Part shown: positions 6,701-13,880 of the stretch, piece by piece
How the letters are laid out: every line of letters starts with the position of its first letter
Numbering within the stretch: the stretch's first letter is position 1
Notes under the pieces: generated by a model
What the model saw: only the letters and a program-made list of their open reading frames with translations
What the model was told of the DNA's origin: nothing
The model's database searches: none
Assembly (NCBI GenBank): GCA_964472265.1
Contig: CAYYJO010000007.1
Span: 1 to 39,038 of the forward strand
Direction of reading: 5' to 3'
Length of the DNA: 39,038 nucleotides
DNA from: JAGNLA01 sp964472265
GTDB taxonomy: Bacteria > Caldisericota > Caldisericia > JAAYUI01
Translations under genes and position numbers: made by a program

Positions 6701-7955
6701 CGGTTTTGTATTCGATTATTCCGAAAGAGAACTGGAATCAAGAATCAAAGACTTTTTGTTTGGTGCCAATGACGCAGGAGAGATAAAAAGAAAATATCTT
6801 TCAAAGAATGACAAATTGAATGTTGATGGTGTGAGGAATAGTTTCAAAGACAAGAACATTAATAAATACATCCAAAAGTGCTTATACAGACCTTTTGATA
6901 TTCAATCTCTATTTTATTTTGATGGGATCATTGAAAGGAGCAGATCGGAAGTCATGCGGCATATGCTGGCAGGTGAGAATTTAGGGTTGATAACTTGTAG
7001 GCAACAATCTCAACAAAGTGAGATTTGGTCATTAGTTGGAATAACAAATAAGATAATTGAAAGTTGTTCAATATCTAATAAAACAAGAGAGATCAACTAC
7101 CTTTATCCTCTCTACCTCTATCCTGACCCAAACCCGACAAAACTCGCTATGGACACAAGCCCGTGGCCTGAAGGCACAAACGGCAGAAGGCCAAACCTGG
7201 ACAAAAAGATTGTTGACAAAATCGCCTCAGACCTCGGCCTAACCTTCATCCCCGACGGCTCTTTTGCCTCCCTTGACTGTGGAGATACTGGCCGAATCAA
7301 CTCTTTTGCCTCCCTTGATAAGGGAGGTGCCCGCAGGGCGGAGGGTTCTGGAAATAATGAACTCAACGAAAAGAACCCCCCTACCCCCCTTCCCAAGGGG
7401 GGCAAAAATGAAGAGATTCACAAGGGGGGCAACGAACAACATAGGGCGGAGGGTTCTCTCTCCTTTGGCCCGGAAGACCTTTTCAACTACATCTACGCCG
7501 TGCTGCACAACCCAACCTACCGCACACGCTACGCCGATTTCCTCAAGTATGACTTTCCAAGGGTTCCTTTCACAAAAGACACCGGATTGTTCTGGCAGCT
7601 GGCTCTGCTGGGTCAGAAACTGGCCAGCCTTCACCTGCTGGAAGATTCCGAACTTGACGACTTCTCAATCACCTTCAGCGGTGACGGAGATAATATTGTC
7701 GAGTACGCCAAATATGAATCAGGCAAGGTGAAAATCAACAATAACCAGTATTTTGAAGGAATCTCGCAGGAAGTTTGGGATTTCATGGTTGGCGGTTACC
7801 AGGTTGCCAGCAAATGGCTGAAGGACAGAAAAGGCAGGGTCTTGAGCCACGAGGACAGGCTGACATACGTAAAGATCATGACTGCGCTGGAGAAAACAAT
7901 AACAATCATGAAGCAGATTGACGGACTTTCGGACAGCCTGTTTCCGCCCTCATAA
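3756..7955 (+). CDS. Single-chain restriction-modification enzyme (Type IIG/ISP-like), carrying in-frame repeat and DUF559 insertions
   Basis: 1399 residues. The N-terminus has a PD-(D/E)xK nuclease signature (P53-D54, then E68-T69-K70 in GFIETKDL). A helical connector leads to an N6-adenine methyltransferase with motif I DPATGTGTF (376-384) and catalytic NPPY (501-504). The C-terminal part (YRPFDIQSLFYFDG, LYLYPDPNP, LFNYIYAVLHNPTYRTRYA, VWDFMVGGYQVASKWLKDRKGR) is the target-recognition and C-terminal domain of Type ISP/IIG-like enzymes. No helicase is visible. I recall relatives of about 1000-1100 residues; the excess of roughly 320 residues equals the inserted blocks: residues 650-900 (repeat, DUF559, repeat) between FVKLPRND and VFHADLFG, and 1168-1235 (repeat) between LTFIPDG and LSFGPEDLF. 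The frame is never broken. GC drops to about 32% in the recognition-domain stretch 6781-7080. Whether the inflated protein is active cannot be told from sequence. Confidence 0.85.
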   Translation: MPVEEYIKSINANVSHGDYTEMTHRKAFGDLLDGMLGEAKAFEETGNKNGNKPDYIVEKEKTPLGFIETKDLKVDLDKVEKDDQLRRYFEAIGNVILTNYLEFRWYVKQENPKNNDKSRLVPIQTIAIAKFDGNKIKLLPDGEANLAQLLKSFVQAKVSTVSDPKDLASRLSSIAILIRNSISEVFQSDEMVEERQLLDSQLNAFKENLISDLEPVQFADMYAQTICYGLFSAKIAINGKELSWESASNKLPSTNPFLKRIFNEFTQELPESVKKHVGLVINLLNHTDLESVLSGFGKGSAKDPIFHFYETFLSEYNPKEKEHRGVYYTPEPVVSYIVRSVDIILKEKFGMKKGLADSDKITLPDGNQSHKLIILDPATGTGTFLYSVLGKIFDNLGYGRLGKLTKSDAEAIDKEILSRIYGFELMMAPYTIAHMKLGLLLQEKGYEGSSRLNIYLTNTLDRHHEKIDKLPGGGFERVIAIESVEASKAKTSLPIMVVIGNPPYSGHSANKIPWMDRLMRGQDDTLSDYHETTENTSNYFKVDGQDLGERNPKWLNDDYVKFIRWGQWRIEKTGAGVLAFITNHGYLDNPTFRGMRQSLLETFDEIYVLDLHGNAKKKEACLDGSKDENVFDIQQGVSIGLFVKLPRNDNPPTSFASLDKGGARRAEGSENDESKEPPYPPSQGGQSKEELRIRAKQYGFVWDEGFLPYNPNLMENAKQLRKNMTPAERKLWYEFLKNNELKFLRQHPIDNFIVDFYCSNLRLVIEVDGDSHDESDAIKADKQRDDVLRDIYALHVIRISNNDVMKNFEGVCQMLDEKIKNLPTSFASLDNKGASQINSFASLMKGGARRAEGSENNGFDEKNPPTPLHKGGKNEEIHKGGNEQDPFASLDKGGARRAEGAVFHADLFGLREVYEDKNLTGGKYAWLQENDIRKTEWKQVNPAKPFYMFIPSSMDENDDYKSWPSMIDLMPVNSVGIVTARDGFVFDYSERELESRIKDFLFGANDAGEIKRKYLSKNDKLNVDGVRNSFKDKNINKYIQKCLYRPFDIQSLFYFDGIIERSRSEVMRHMLAGENLGLITCRQQSQQSEIWSLVGITNKIIESCSISNKTREINYLYPLYLYPDPNPTKLAMDTSPWPEGTNGRRPNLDKKIVDKIASDLGLTFIPDGSFASLDCGDTGRINSFASLDKGGARRAEGSGNNELNEKNPPTPLPKGGKNEEIHKGGNEQHRAEGSLSFGPEDLFNYIYAVLHNPTYRTRYADFLKYDFPRVPFTKDTGLFWQLALLGQKLASLHLLEDSELDDFSITFSGDGDNIVEYAKYESGKVKINNNQYFEGISQEVWDFMVGGYQVASKWLKDRKGRVLSHEDRLTYVKIMTALEKTITIMKQIDGLSDSLFPPS
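5704..5822. repeat. Palindromic repeat tract A (left of the DUF559 domain)
   Basis: Two units. Unit 1 has the 8-bp hairpin CCTCCCTT/AAGGGAGG (5722-5729 and 5733-5740, loop GAT) followed by GCCC-GAA-GGGC. Unit 2 has CCCCCCTT/AAGGGGGG (5792-5799 and 5803-5810, loop CAC). Read in the host frame, unit 1 gives SFASLDKGGARRAEGS and unit 2 gives PPYPPSQGG. Confidence 0.85.
6215..6456. repeat. Palindromic repeat tract B (right of the DUF559 domain)
   Basis: It begins with 27 nt identical to tract A (6221-6247 match 5708-5734), then a degenerate unit, a second full unit 1 (hairpin around 6278-6296), unit 2 (around 6352-6370), an extra AAGGGGGGC half, and a third unit 1 (about 6418-6436). All three SFASL-type peptides are in the host frame: the first lacks the conserved tail, the second reads SFASLMKGGARRAEGS, and the third reads PFASLDKGGARRAEGA. 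Confidence 0.85.
7258..7457. repeat. Palindromic repeat tract C, near-copy of tract B without a nuclease
   Basis: A decayed unit 1 is followed by a stretch from 7299 to about 7438 that is close to identical to 6267-6408 of tract B, including unit 1, unit 2 and the extra AAGGGGGGC half. It ends in a stray AGGGCGGAGGGTTCT. The translated frame is again SFASLDKGGARRAEGS. It splits the R-M protein between LTFIPDG and LSFGPEDLF, at a presumed surface loop before the C-terminal domain. Confidence 0.85.
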
Positions 7956-7956
7956 T

Positions 7957-7985
7957 TTGCCATTTTTGGCAAAATAAGGTAAAAT
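7957..7985 (+). promoter_or_regulatory. Promoter of the nnr-mtaD-mtnP-mtnA operon, with an overlapping palindrome
   Basis: TTGCCA (7957-7962), exactly 17 bp, TAAAAT (7980-7985), and the ATG only 9 nt further at 7995. The -35 box forms the left arm of a perfect inverted repeat TTTGCCA-TTTT-TGGCAAA (7956-7973). This could be a repressor operator or a weak end signal for the upstream gene; the sequence does not decide. Confidence 0.65.
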
Positions 7986-7994
7986 CAACTCAAG

Positions 7995-9569
7995 ATGAAA
8001 GTGGTCACCTCACAGCAGATGAAGGAGATCGACTCCCAAACCACAGCAAGGTTCGGGGTTCCGTCGATGCTCCTGATGGAAAATGCAGGCGCAACCGTTG
8101 CCGATGTCGCACAGACCGAGTTTGGAACGAAAAAACCGGTGATCGTTTGCGGCAAGGGTGGAAACGGCGGAGACGGCTTCGTCACGGCCAGGCACCTTGC
8201 CATGCAGGGCATTCCGGTTCGTGTTTTCCTGCTGGCTCCGATTGAGGATTTGTCCGGGGACACCAGGCAGAATTTTGGCATTCTTGCAAAGGGTTTTTCG
8301 GGTTTTGTCGAGCTCCATGTTGGCGCAAACGACGCAGTGATGAACGATCTTTCACGGGCGATCCAGAACTGTGACCTTATCATCGACTGCCTGCTTGGCA
8401 CAGGCTTGACAAATGCGCCAGAGGGCTACATTGCTCAGGCAATCGAGCTGATAAACTCGGTTGGAGCGCCTGTCCTCTCGTGCGACATTCCATCGGGTGT
8501 TGACGGCTCAACCGGCAAAATTCCCGGGCTGGCTGTGAAAGCTCAGATCACGTGCACTTTTGGCCTGCCGAAAATTGGTCATCTCCTGTTCCCTGGCGCT
8601 TTGAACGTCGGCCGGATGATGCTTACAAACGTGGGATTTCCAGAGGTTCTGCTCTCAGATCCTGACATTCCCACAAACATTCTCACACATAACGATGCAC
8701 GAGCGCTCTTCCCGACACGTCCGCCAAACGGTCACAAGGGCACTTTTGGCAAGGTTCTAATCGTTGGCGGTTCATCCAGTTTCCCCGGGGCTCCGATTCT
8801 TTCTGGTTTGGGCTCGATCAAGTCTGGCGCAGGCATCACTCACCTTATTGTGCCGGAGACGATCTATCCTTCGGTTGCCGGTCGCTTTCCCGAAATCATT
8901 GTCACTTCAGCAAAAGCCACACCAAACGGCACGTTTGACAAATCGGCCATCGATGCAATCATGAACGCAACTTCCAAGGCCACATGCGTGGTTTTCGGCC
9001 CGGGCGTTTCAAGGGATGAAGGATTGAAGCCGATTATGTCAGAGATTCTTGGAAAACTCGACATACCGGTGCTCATCGATGCCGACGCCCTCTCGCTCCT
9101 GGCAAAATCGCCCGACGCAGTTTTGATGAGGGCTGAAAACTGCTGGCCAACAATCATCACTCCACATTGGGGCGAGGCAAGCCGTTTCGGAACTGTCGCA
9201 AGCGATCTTGCAACCGATCCGGTCTCGACGGCAAAACGTTTTGCCATCAGGTTCGGGACTGTCACAGTTTTGAAATCGGCAAGAACGGTCATTGCTTCAC
9301 CAAAAGGACAAGTAACCATAAATATCACGGGCAACACATCGCTTGCAAAAGGCGGTTCTGGCGACGTTCTTTCAGGCTGCATCGCAGCTTTGGTTTCGCA
9401 GGGTCTTGACCCTTACGAGGCTGGCTGTCTCGGTTGCTACATGCTGGGGAAAGCTGGCGAAATGGCTTCCTCCGAGACCGGAGAGCACGGCGTGACCTCG
9501 ACCGAAGTCGCAATGAACCTTCCCAAAACAATCATGGAGGAAACACTTGAAAACGCTCATCAAAGGTAG
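7995..9569 (+). CDS. nnr: Bifunctional NAD(P)HX epimerase / ADP-dependent NAD(P)HX dehydratase
   Basis: 524 residues. Residues 1-215 are the YjeF_N epimerase domain (MLLMENAGATVADV, VCGKGGNGGDGFVTARHL, SCDIPSGVDGSTG). Residues about 230-520 are the ribokinase-like dehydratase domain (HKGTFGKVLIVGGS, SGAGITHLIVP, VFGPGVSRDEG, LIDADALSLL, TPHWGEASR, and NTSLAKGGSGDVLSGCIA with the catalytic GSGD). Together they repair hydrated NADH/NADPH in the cytosol. The length is normal for the fused form. No Shine-Dalgarno sequence precedes the ATG, which lies 9 nt after the -10 box, so the mRNA is probably leaderless. The 3' end overlaps mtaD by 23 nt and contains that gene's ribosome binding site. Confidence 0.93.
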   Translation: MKVVTSQQMKEIDSQTTARFGVPSMLLMENAGATVADVAQTEFGTKKPVIVCGKGGNGGDGFVTARHLAMQGIPVRVFLLAPIEDLSGDTRQNFGILAKGFSGFVELHVGANDAVMNDLSRAIQNCDLIIDCLLGTGLTNAPEGYIAQAIELINSVGAPVLSCDIPSGVDGSTGKIPGLAVKAQITCTFGLPKIGHLLFPGALNVGRMMLTNVGFPEVLLSDPDIPTNILTHNDARALFPTRPPNGHKGTFGKVLIVGGSSSFPGAPILSGLGSIKSGAGITHLIVPETIYPSVAGRFPEIIVTSAKATPNGTFDKSAIDAIMNATSKATCVVFGPGVSRDEGLKPIMSEILGKLDIPVLIDADALSLLAKSPDAVLMRAENCWPTIITPHWGEASRFGTVASDLATDPVSTAKRFAIRFGTVTVLKSARTVIASPKGQVTINITGNTSLAKGGSGDVLSGCIAALVSQGLDPYEAGCLGCYMLGKAGEMASSETGEHGVTSTEVAMNLPKTIMEETLENAHQR

Positions 9570-10812
9570 GCTGGTTCCAGTCTCTGACGCACTTCCGAAC
9601 GAATTTGACGGCTACATCGCAATCTCTGGCAATAAAATTGAATATATAGGCGCACAAAAACCTAGTGGTGAATTTGATTCTGAGCTGGATTTTTCAGGCA
9701 TGGTTGTCATGCCAGGTCTGGTAAACACCCACACACACGCGAGCATGACGCTTCTGCGCGGTATTGCCGACGATGTGAATCTTCAGGACTGGCTTTTCAA
9801 GCACATTTTCCCGCGTGAGGAAAAGATGACCCCGGACGATATTTACTGGGGCGCAAAACTAGCTATTGCTGAGTTTTTGCTTGGCGGAACAACATGTTTT
9901 GCCGACATGTATTTCACGAATCGTGTGGCTGACGCTGTGGCAGAAACAGGCATCAGGGCTAACATTTGCCTTGGCATGACCCAGTTTGGCGGCGACGAGG
10001 CCATCAAAAACGGAACCGAGTTTGCCAAAAAATGGCAAAACGCTGAAAATGACAGGATTCACACCTGCCTTGGACCGCACGCCATCTACACCTGTCCGGT
10101 GGATTTCATGAAAAAGATTGTGACTGCTGCAAAGGAAAACAACCTTGGCATCCACATGCACATCTCCGAGACAGTAAAAGAAAACGAAGACTGCATAGCA
10201 TCCAATGGTATGTCGCCGGTAAAAATTCTTGATTCAATTGGAGCTTTTGACGTTCCGACAATCGCTGCCCACTGCGTTCATCTGACTGATGAAGACATGG
10301 CGATAATGAAAGCTAAAAATGTTAATGTAGCCTTGAACGTTGGCTCCAATTTCAAGCTCGCATCTGGTTTGGCAAGAATCGGTGAAATGGTGGACAAAGG
10401 CATTAACGTATCCATAGGAACCGACGGCCCGGCCAGCAACAACGATCTGGACATGTGGGAAGAGATGCGCTGGGTGGCGCTATCGGCCAAGGTCACCGGC
10501 GATCCGCTAAAGGTTCCTGCGAAACAGGCGCTTCAGATGGCAACAAAAAATGGTGCAAAGGCTCTTGGCTGGAACAATCTCGGTTCGCTTGAAGCTGGAA
10601 ATCTTGCCGACCTGATCGTGATTGATTTCTCAGATGTAAGGCTGCAACCGGTTTTCTCCCATGTCTCGCACCTTGTTTACGCGGTAAAACCTAGCGATGT
10701 CAGGCACGTGATGGTTGATGGAAACTTTGCTGTCTGGGACAGGGAAATTCAGACTTTCGACGTGGAAGAGACTGTTTCCAAAGTCAACGAGATTGCTAGG
10801 AGGCTTGTGTGA
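9547..10812 (+). CDS. mtaD: 5-methylthioadenosine / S-adenosylhomocysteine deaminase
   Basis: 421 residues of the amidohydrolase superfamily. Metal and substrate residues are in place: GLVNTHTHASMTLLRG (HxH), HMHISETVKEN, AAHCVHLTDEDM and GTDGPASNNDLDMWEEMR. The product converts MTA to 5'-methylthioinosine (MTI), or SAH to S-inosylhomocysteine, with release of ammonia. The start is a TTG at 9547 supported by GGAGG at 9536-9540 with a 6-nt gap; it lies inside the end of nnr. The next gene is a nucleoside phosphorylase starting in a GTGA overlap, so deamination and phosphorolysis are probably consecutive steps. Confidence 0.9.
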   Translation: MKTLIKGRLVPVSDALPNEFDGYIAISGNKIEYIGAQKPSGEFDSELDFSGMVVMPGLVNTHTHASMTLLRGIADDVNLQDWLFKHIFPREEKMTPDDIYWGAKLAIAEFLLGGTTCFADMYFTNRVADAVAETGIRANICLGMTQFGGDEAIKNGTEFAKKWQNAENDRIHTCLGPHAIYTCPVDFMKKIVTAAKENNLGIHMHISETVKENEDCIASNGMSPVKILDSIGAFDVPTIAAHCVHLTDEDMAIMKAKNVNVALNVGSNFKLASGLARIGEMVDKGINVSIGTDGPASNNDLDMWEEMRWVALSAKVTGDPLKVPAKQALQMATKNGAKALGWNNLGSLEAGNLADLIVIDFSDVRLQPVFSHVSHLVYAVKPSDVRHVMVDGNFAVWDREIQTFDVEETVSKVNEIARRLV

Positions 10813-11579
10813 TAGGAATAATCGGCGGTTCTGGTGTGTACGACATTTCATGGCTCGAAGGCGCCAAGGAAGAAACGATAAAAACCAGATACGGCGATGC
10901 CCTTGTAAAGACCGGCTGGCTAGATGAATTTGAAGTTGCATTTCTGGCGCGTCATGGGAAAGGGCACAAGGTTTCGCCATCCTCAATCAATTACCGCGCA
11001 AACATCTCAGCCCTTTCAGATATTGGAATAACCGATATTGTTGCCACTTATGCCGTCGGTGGAATCAATCCGAAGATGGTTCCCGGCGATTTTGCAATCT
11101 GCGACCAGTTCATTGATTTTACTAAAAGTCGTGTCGGTACAATTTATGATCAGCCGGGGAAGGTTGTTCATACCGATGTTTCACGACCATACAGCCCGAA
11201 GCTTCAGGAGTTCATTGAGGAGGCGCTGATAAAGGAACACGCAGTGTTTCATCCTGATGCCGTTTATGTCTGCACAGAAGGCCCGAGATATGAAACGCCT
11301 GCCGAGATCAAGGCTTTCTCGGTCATGGGCGGAACAATCGTTGGAATGACGGGATGTCCTGAAGTTGCGCTTGCAAACGAACTTGGAATTGCGTTCGGAG
11401 GGGTTGCAGTCATAACAAACCTTGCTGCAGGCGTTGCAAAACACCCGCTTGGCCATAAAGAGGTGATGGAAACTTTCAACCTTCGTATAGCCCAACTCTC
11501 GGAAATCCTGAAAACCGTTTCAAAGCTTGCCTCATCCGATCCTTCCTGCCAAAAACCAACGGAGCCGATGAGTGCTTGA
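10809..11579 (+). CDS. mtnP: Methylthioadenosine/methylthioinosine phosphorylase (MTAP family)
   Basis: 256 residues of the PNP/MTAP family: IIGGSGVYD (phosphate loop), RHGKGHKVSPSSINYRAN, TEGPRYETPAEI, and GMTGCPEVALANELG. The enzyme cleaves the methylthio-nucleoside with phosphate to give 5-methylthioribose-1-phosphate plus base. The purine-binding segment reads VITNLAAGV. An Asn at the TN position is characteristic of 6-oxopurine-specific enzymes (human PNP), whereas human MTAP has Asp. With the deaminase mtaD immediately upstream, methylthioinosine may be the true substrate. The GTG start (10809) has AGGAGG at 10798-10803. Confidence 0.88.
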   Translation: MIGIIGGSGVYDISWLEGAKEETIKTRYGDALVKTGWLDEFEVAFLARHGKGHKVSPSSINYRANISALSDIGITDIVATYAVGGINPKMVPGDFAICDQFIDFTKSRVGTIYDQPGKVVHTDVSRPYSPKLQEFIEEALIKEHAVFHPDAVYVCTEGPRYETPAEIKAFSVMGGTIVGMTGCPEVALANELGIAFGGVAVITNLAAGVAKHPLGHKEVMETFNLRIAQLSEILKTVSKLASSDPSCQKPTEPMSA

Positions 11580-12561
11580 TTTTTCAATGGAACAAATCCA
11601 TGAATTGCTTGGATTATCCAAAGTTCCAAGGCCATTGATCTGGCATGGTGACTGTCTCGAAATACTCGATCAAAGGCTTTTGCCTCATGAAATCAAATGT
11701 CTGTCAGCCAGAACATGGCAAGACTGCTTCGATGCGATAAAATCAATGGCAACAAGAGGCGCGCCCGTCATTGGAATCTGCGGCGCTTATGGAATGGCTC
11801 TAGCCCATAAAGCCTGTGAAAACCTCAAAGAAATTGCTCCAAAGATGAAATCTGCAAGGCCAACGGCTGTAAATCTCATGTGGGCGGTTGATCAGGTTGC
11901 TTCCTCGGAAAATCCGGTTCAGACAGCGACAAACCTTGAACTTGACGATCACAGGAGATCATTTTCAATTGCAAAGATTGGCTCCAGCCTGATTAAGGAT
12001 GGATCGACAATTCTGACCCATTGCAACACGGGAAGCCTGGCTGCTGGAGGGTTTGGCACCGCCCTGGGTGTGATAACCTGGGCAAAGCTTGTTGAAGGCA
12101 AGCAAATACGCGTTATCAACACTGAAACAAGACCATATCTTCAAGGAGCGAGGCTCACCAGTTTTGAACTGAAGCAAAATAATATTGAAGACACCTTGAT
12201 TCCTGACATGGCGATTTCGACGGTTATGAAAGATGTTGATCTGGTTTTTGTCGGGGCCGATAGAATCGCAAAAAATGGTGACACGGCCAATAAAATTGGA
12301 ACATTCACAATTGCCATCACAGCCAAGCATTTTGGAGTGCCATTCTATGTGGCTGCGCCCCTATCGACGTTTGATGACAAAACACCTTCAGGCGAGTCGA
12401 TAAAAATTGAGGAAAGACCGGCATCTGAGTTGACCGAGTTGAAGGGGATAAAGATCGCGCCTGATAATGTTAAAGTCTTCAACCCATCTTTTGATGTCAC
12501 GCCAGCCGGTTTGATTGCCGGTTTTGTAACTGAGAACGGCATCTCTTCGACTGTTCAATGA
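11572..12561 (+). CDS. mtnA: S-methyl-5-thioribose-1-phosphate isomerase
   Basis: 329 residues of the eIF2B-like aldose isomerase family. Signatures: MATRGAPVIGICGAYGMALA near residue 65, THCNTGSLAAGGFGTALG (catalytic Cys), NTETRPYLQGARLTSFEL, VFVGADRIAKNGDTANKIGT (catalytic Asp), and YVAAPLSTFD. It converts methylthioribose-1-phosphate to methylthioribulose-1-phosphate. The GTG start at 11572 overlaps mtnP by 8 nt and has GGAG at 11561-11564. It is the last gene of the operon, and no later salvage gene (mtnB, mtnC, mtnD) follows. A partial inverted repeat (12555-12569) spans the stop but is a poor terminator. Confidence 0.93.
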   Translation: MLDFSMEQIHELLGLSKVPRPLIWHGDCLEILDQRLLPHEIKCLSARTWQDCFDAIKSMATRGAPVIGICGAYGMALAHKACENLKEIAPKMKSARPTAVNLMWAVDQVASSENPVQTATNLELDDHRRSFSIAKIGSSLIKDGSTILTHCNTGSLAAGGFGTALGVITWAKLVEGKQIRVINTETRPYLQGARLTSFELKQNNIEDTLIPDMAISTVMKDVDLVFVGADRIAKNGDTANKIGTFTIAITAKHFGVPFYVAAPLSTFDDKTPSGESIKIEERPASELTELKGIKIAPDNVKVFNPSFDVTPAGLIAGFVTENGISSTVQ

Positions 12562-12643
12562 ATCATTGATTATTTATTAAATTTGTCGTTTTCCATTCTG
12601 ATTGTTTTAAACACAAATGACATTGACTCTATCAGTATTCCAT

Positions 12644-12672
12644 TTGACATATCCATAAAAAATGGTTATTAA
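12644..12672 (+). promoter_or_regulatory. Promoter of the HsdR_N-type nuclease gene
   Basis: TTGACA (12644-12649), 17 bp, TATTAA (12667-12672), followed by GGAGG at 12683-12687 and ATG at 12692. The whole intergenic stretch 12562-12691 is clearly more AT-rich than its surroundings, consistent with a promoter and perhaps with acquired DNA. Confidence 0.55.
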
Positions 12673-12691
12673 TTTATATATTGGAGGTTAA

Positions 12692-13864
12692 ATGGATTTT
12701 GTTGAGAAAATCAAGGAGTTGTCGAAGAAAATTGCTGACCAAAAGGGGCTGGTTGGAACTGAACAGGCAGCGAAAACCTCATTTGTTCTACCTTTTTTAC
12801 AGATACTCGGTTACGACGTTTTCAACGCTGCAGAAGTGATTCCGGAATACATCGCCGACTGGGCGGCCAAGAAGGGTGAAAAGGTTGACTACACAATAAA
12901 AGTTGGTCCTCAAACCGTCATGCTCATCGAGTGCAAGCAGGTTGGCGATAACCTCGATGCCAGCAAGGAAAGCCAGCTTGCAAACTACTTCCACCATGTC
13001 CAGGAATGCAACATCGGCGTGCTCACCAACGGCATCGTTTACAAGTTCTACACCGACCTGAACGCCGAAAACATCATGGACACAGAGCCTTTCTTCGTTT
13101 TCGACTTTGGCGCTCTTAAAGAAAGCCACATCACAAGGCTCGAAATGTTTTCGAAAGCAAACATAACAAAAACCGACGTCATCAACTCCGACATCATCAA
13201 AATCCGCAACTATTCGGCAACCGTTGAGGTTCTGAGGCGCGAGTTTGCAAATCCGTCGGAGGACTTGGTCAAGTACGTTACAAAGCAGATGCAGTTTATC
13301 AAAAGATGCAATGATGCAATTCTCGAGGAATTCCGCGAACACATCAAGAAGGCTGTAATCCAGTTTGAGCAGGACTTCTTTGACGCCCAGATAGCACGAC
13401 TGAAGGAAACAACCCAGGCACAACAGTCAGATCAGCAGGCAAAACCGACTGAAACGGTGGTCGAAAAATCAGCAATCATGACGACGGTTGAAGAGATGCA
13501 AGCATTGGCGATAGTCAAGAGCATTCTTTTCAAGATGATTCCACCTGAAAAAATAGTGTTGAGAGACTCTGAGAATTATTGCGATATTCTCACATCAAAC
13601 ACAAGAATAATCAGGCTTTATTTCAATGACCCAGGTATGTTGCAAATAAGTTTTCCTACTAACCCTGATTTTGAGAAGCTCGGTAAGATTGAAATAAAAT
13701 CGGTTGACAAGCTCATCGAGCACGCTGACAAGATAACAGCGACGATTGCAAAAATCCTTTCAGCCAAAGAACAGGCCAAGAAGGAACCAAAGTCCGAACA
13801 AACAAAACCTTCGGTTGAAAAGCCACCGGAAGTACCGGGAACAACTGAAACAGCCGGAAAATAG
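12692..13864 (+). CDS. HsdR N-terminal-type restriction nuclease homologue (orphan)
   Basis: 390 residues. Residues about 1-160 match the N-terminal nuclease domain of Type I HsdR-like proteins: LPFLQILGYDVFN, an acidic residue in KVDYTIKV, then MLIECKQVG (the ExK of the PD-(D/E)xK fold) and IGVLTNGIVYKFYTDLN. Residues about 160-240 are predicted helical. A low-complexity Gln/Lys linker (about 240-260) leads to a C-terminal domain (260-360) ending in a Lys/Glu/Pro-rich tail. There is no helicase, methylase or specificity subunit beside it, so it is not a complete R-M system. In some genomes such stand-alone proteins are chromosomally fixed with unknown roles. Nuclease family is well supported, function is open. 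Confidence 0.7.
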   Translation: MDFVEKIKELSKKIADQKGLVGTEQAAKTSFVLPFLQILGYDVFNAAEVIPEYIADWAAKKGEKVDYTIKVGPQTVMLIECKQVGDNLDASKESQLANYFHHVQECNIGVLTNGIVYKFYTDLNAENIMDTEPFFVFDFGALKESHITRLEMFSKANITKTDVINSDIIKIRNYSATVEVLRREFANPSEDLVKYVTKQMQFIKRCNDAILEEFREHIKKAVIQFEQDFFDAQIARLKETTQAQQSDQQAKPTETVVEKSAIMTTVEEMQALAIVKSILFKMIPPEKIVLRDSENYCDILTSNTRIIRLYFNDPGMLQISFPTNPDFEKLGKIEIKSVDKLIEHADKITATIAKILSAKEQAKKEPKSEQTKPSVEKPPEVPGTTETAGK

Positions 13865-13880
13865 AATAGCAGTAACAACA

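Noticed and set aside
5704..7457. Repeat tracts read as a CRISPR array or as tandem repeats
   Set aside because: The units are not regularly spaced and there are no unique spacers of uniform length. Each unit is a short-armed palindrome, and all lie within a continuous coding frame.
6153..7634. Long minus-strand open frames through the repeat tracts (6153-6539, 7118-7405, 7239-7634)
   Set aside because: The palindromes read open on both strands. These frames have no ribosome binding site or recognisable domain and mirror the coding strand.
12555..12569. TCAATGA/TCATTGA inverted repeat as terminator of the mtnA operon
   Set aside because: The arms are separated by one base, so only a very short stem can form, it has no GC-rich part, and no solid T-run follows.
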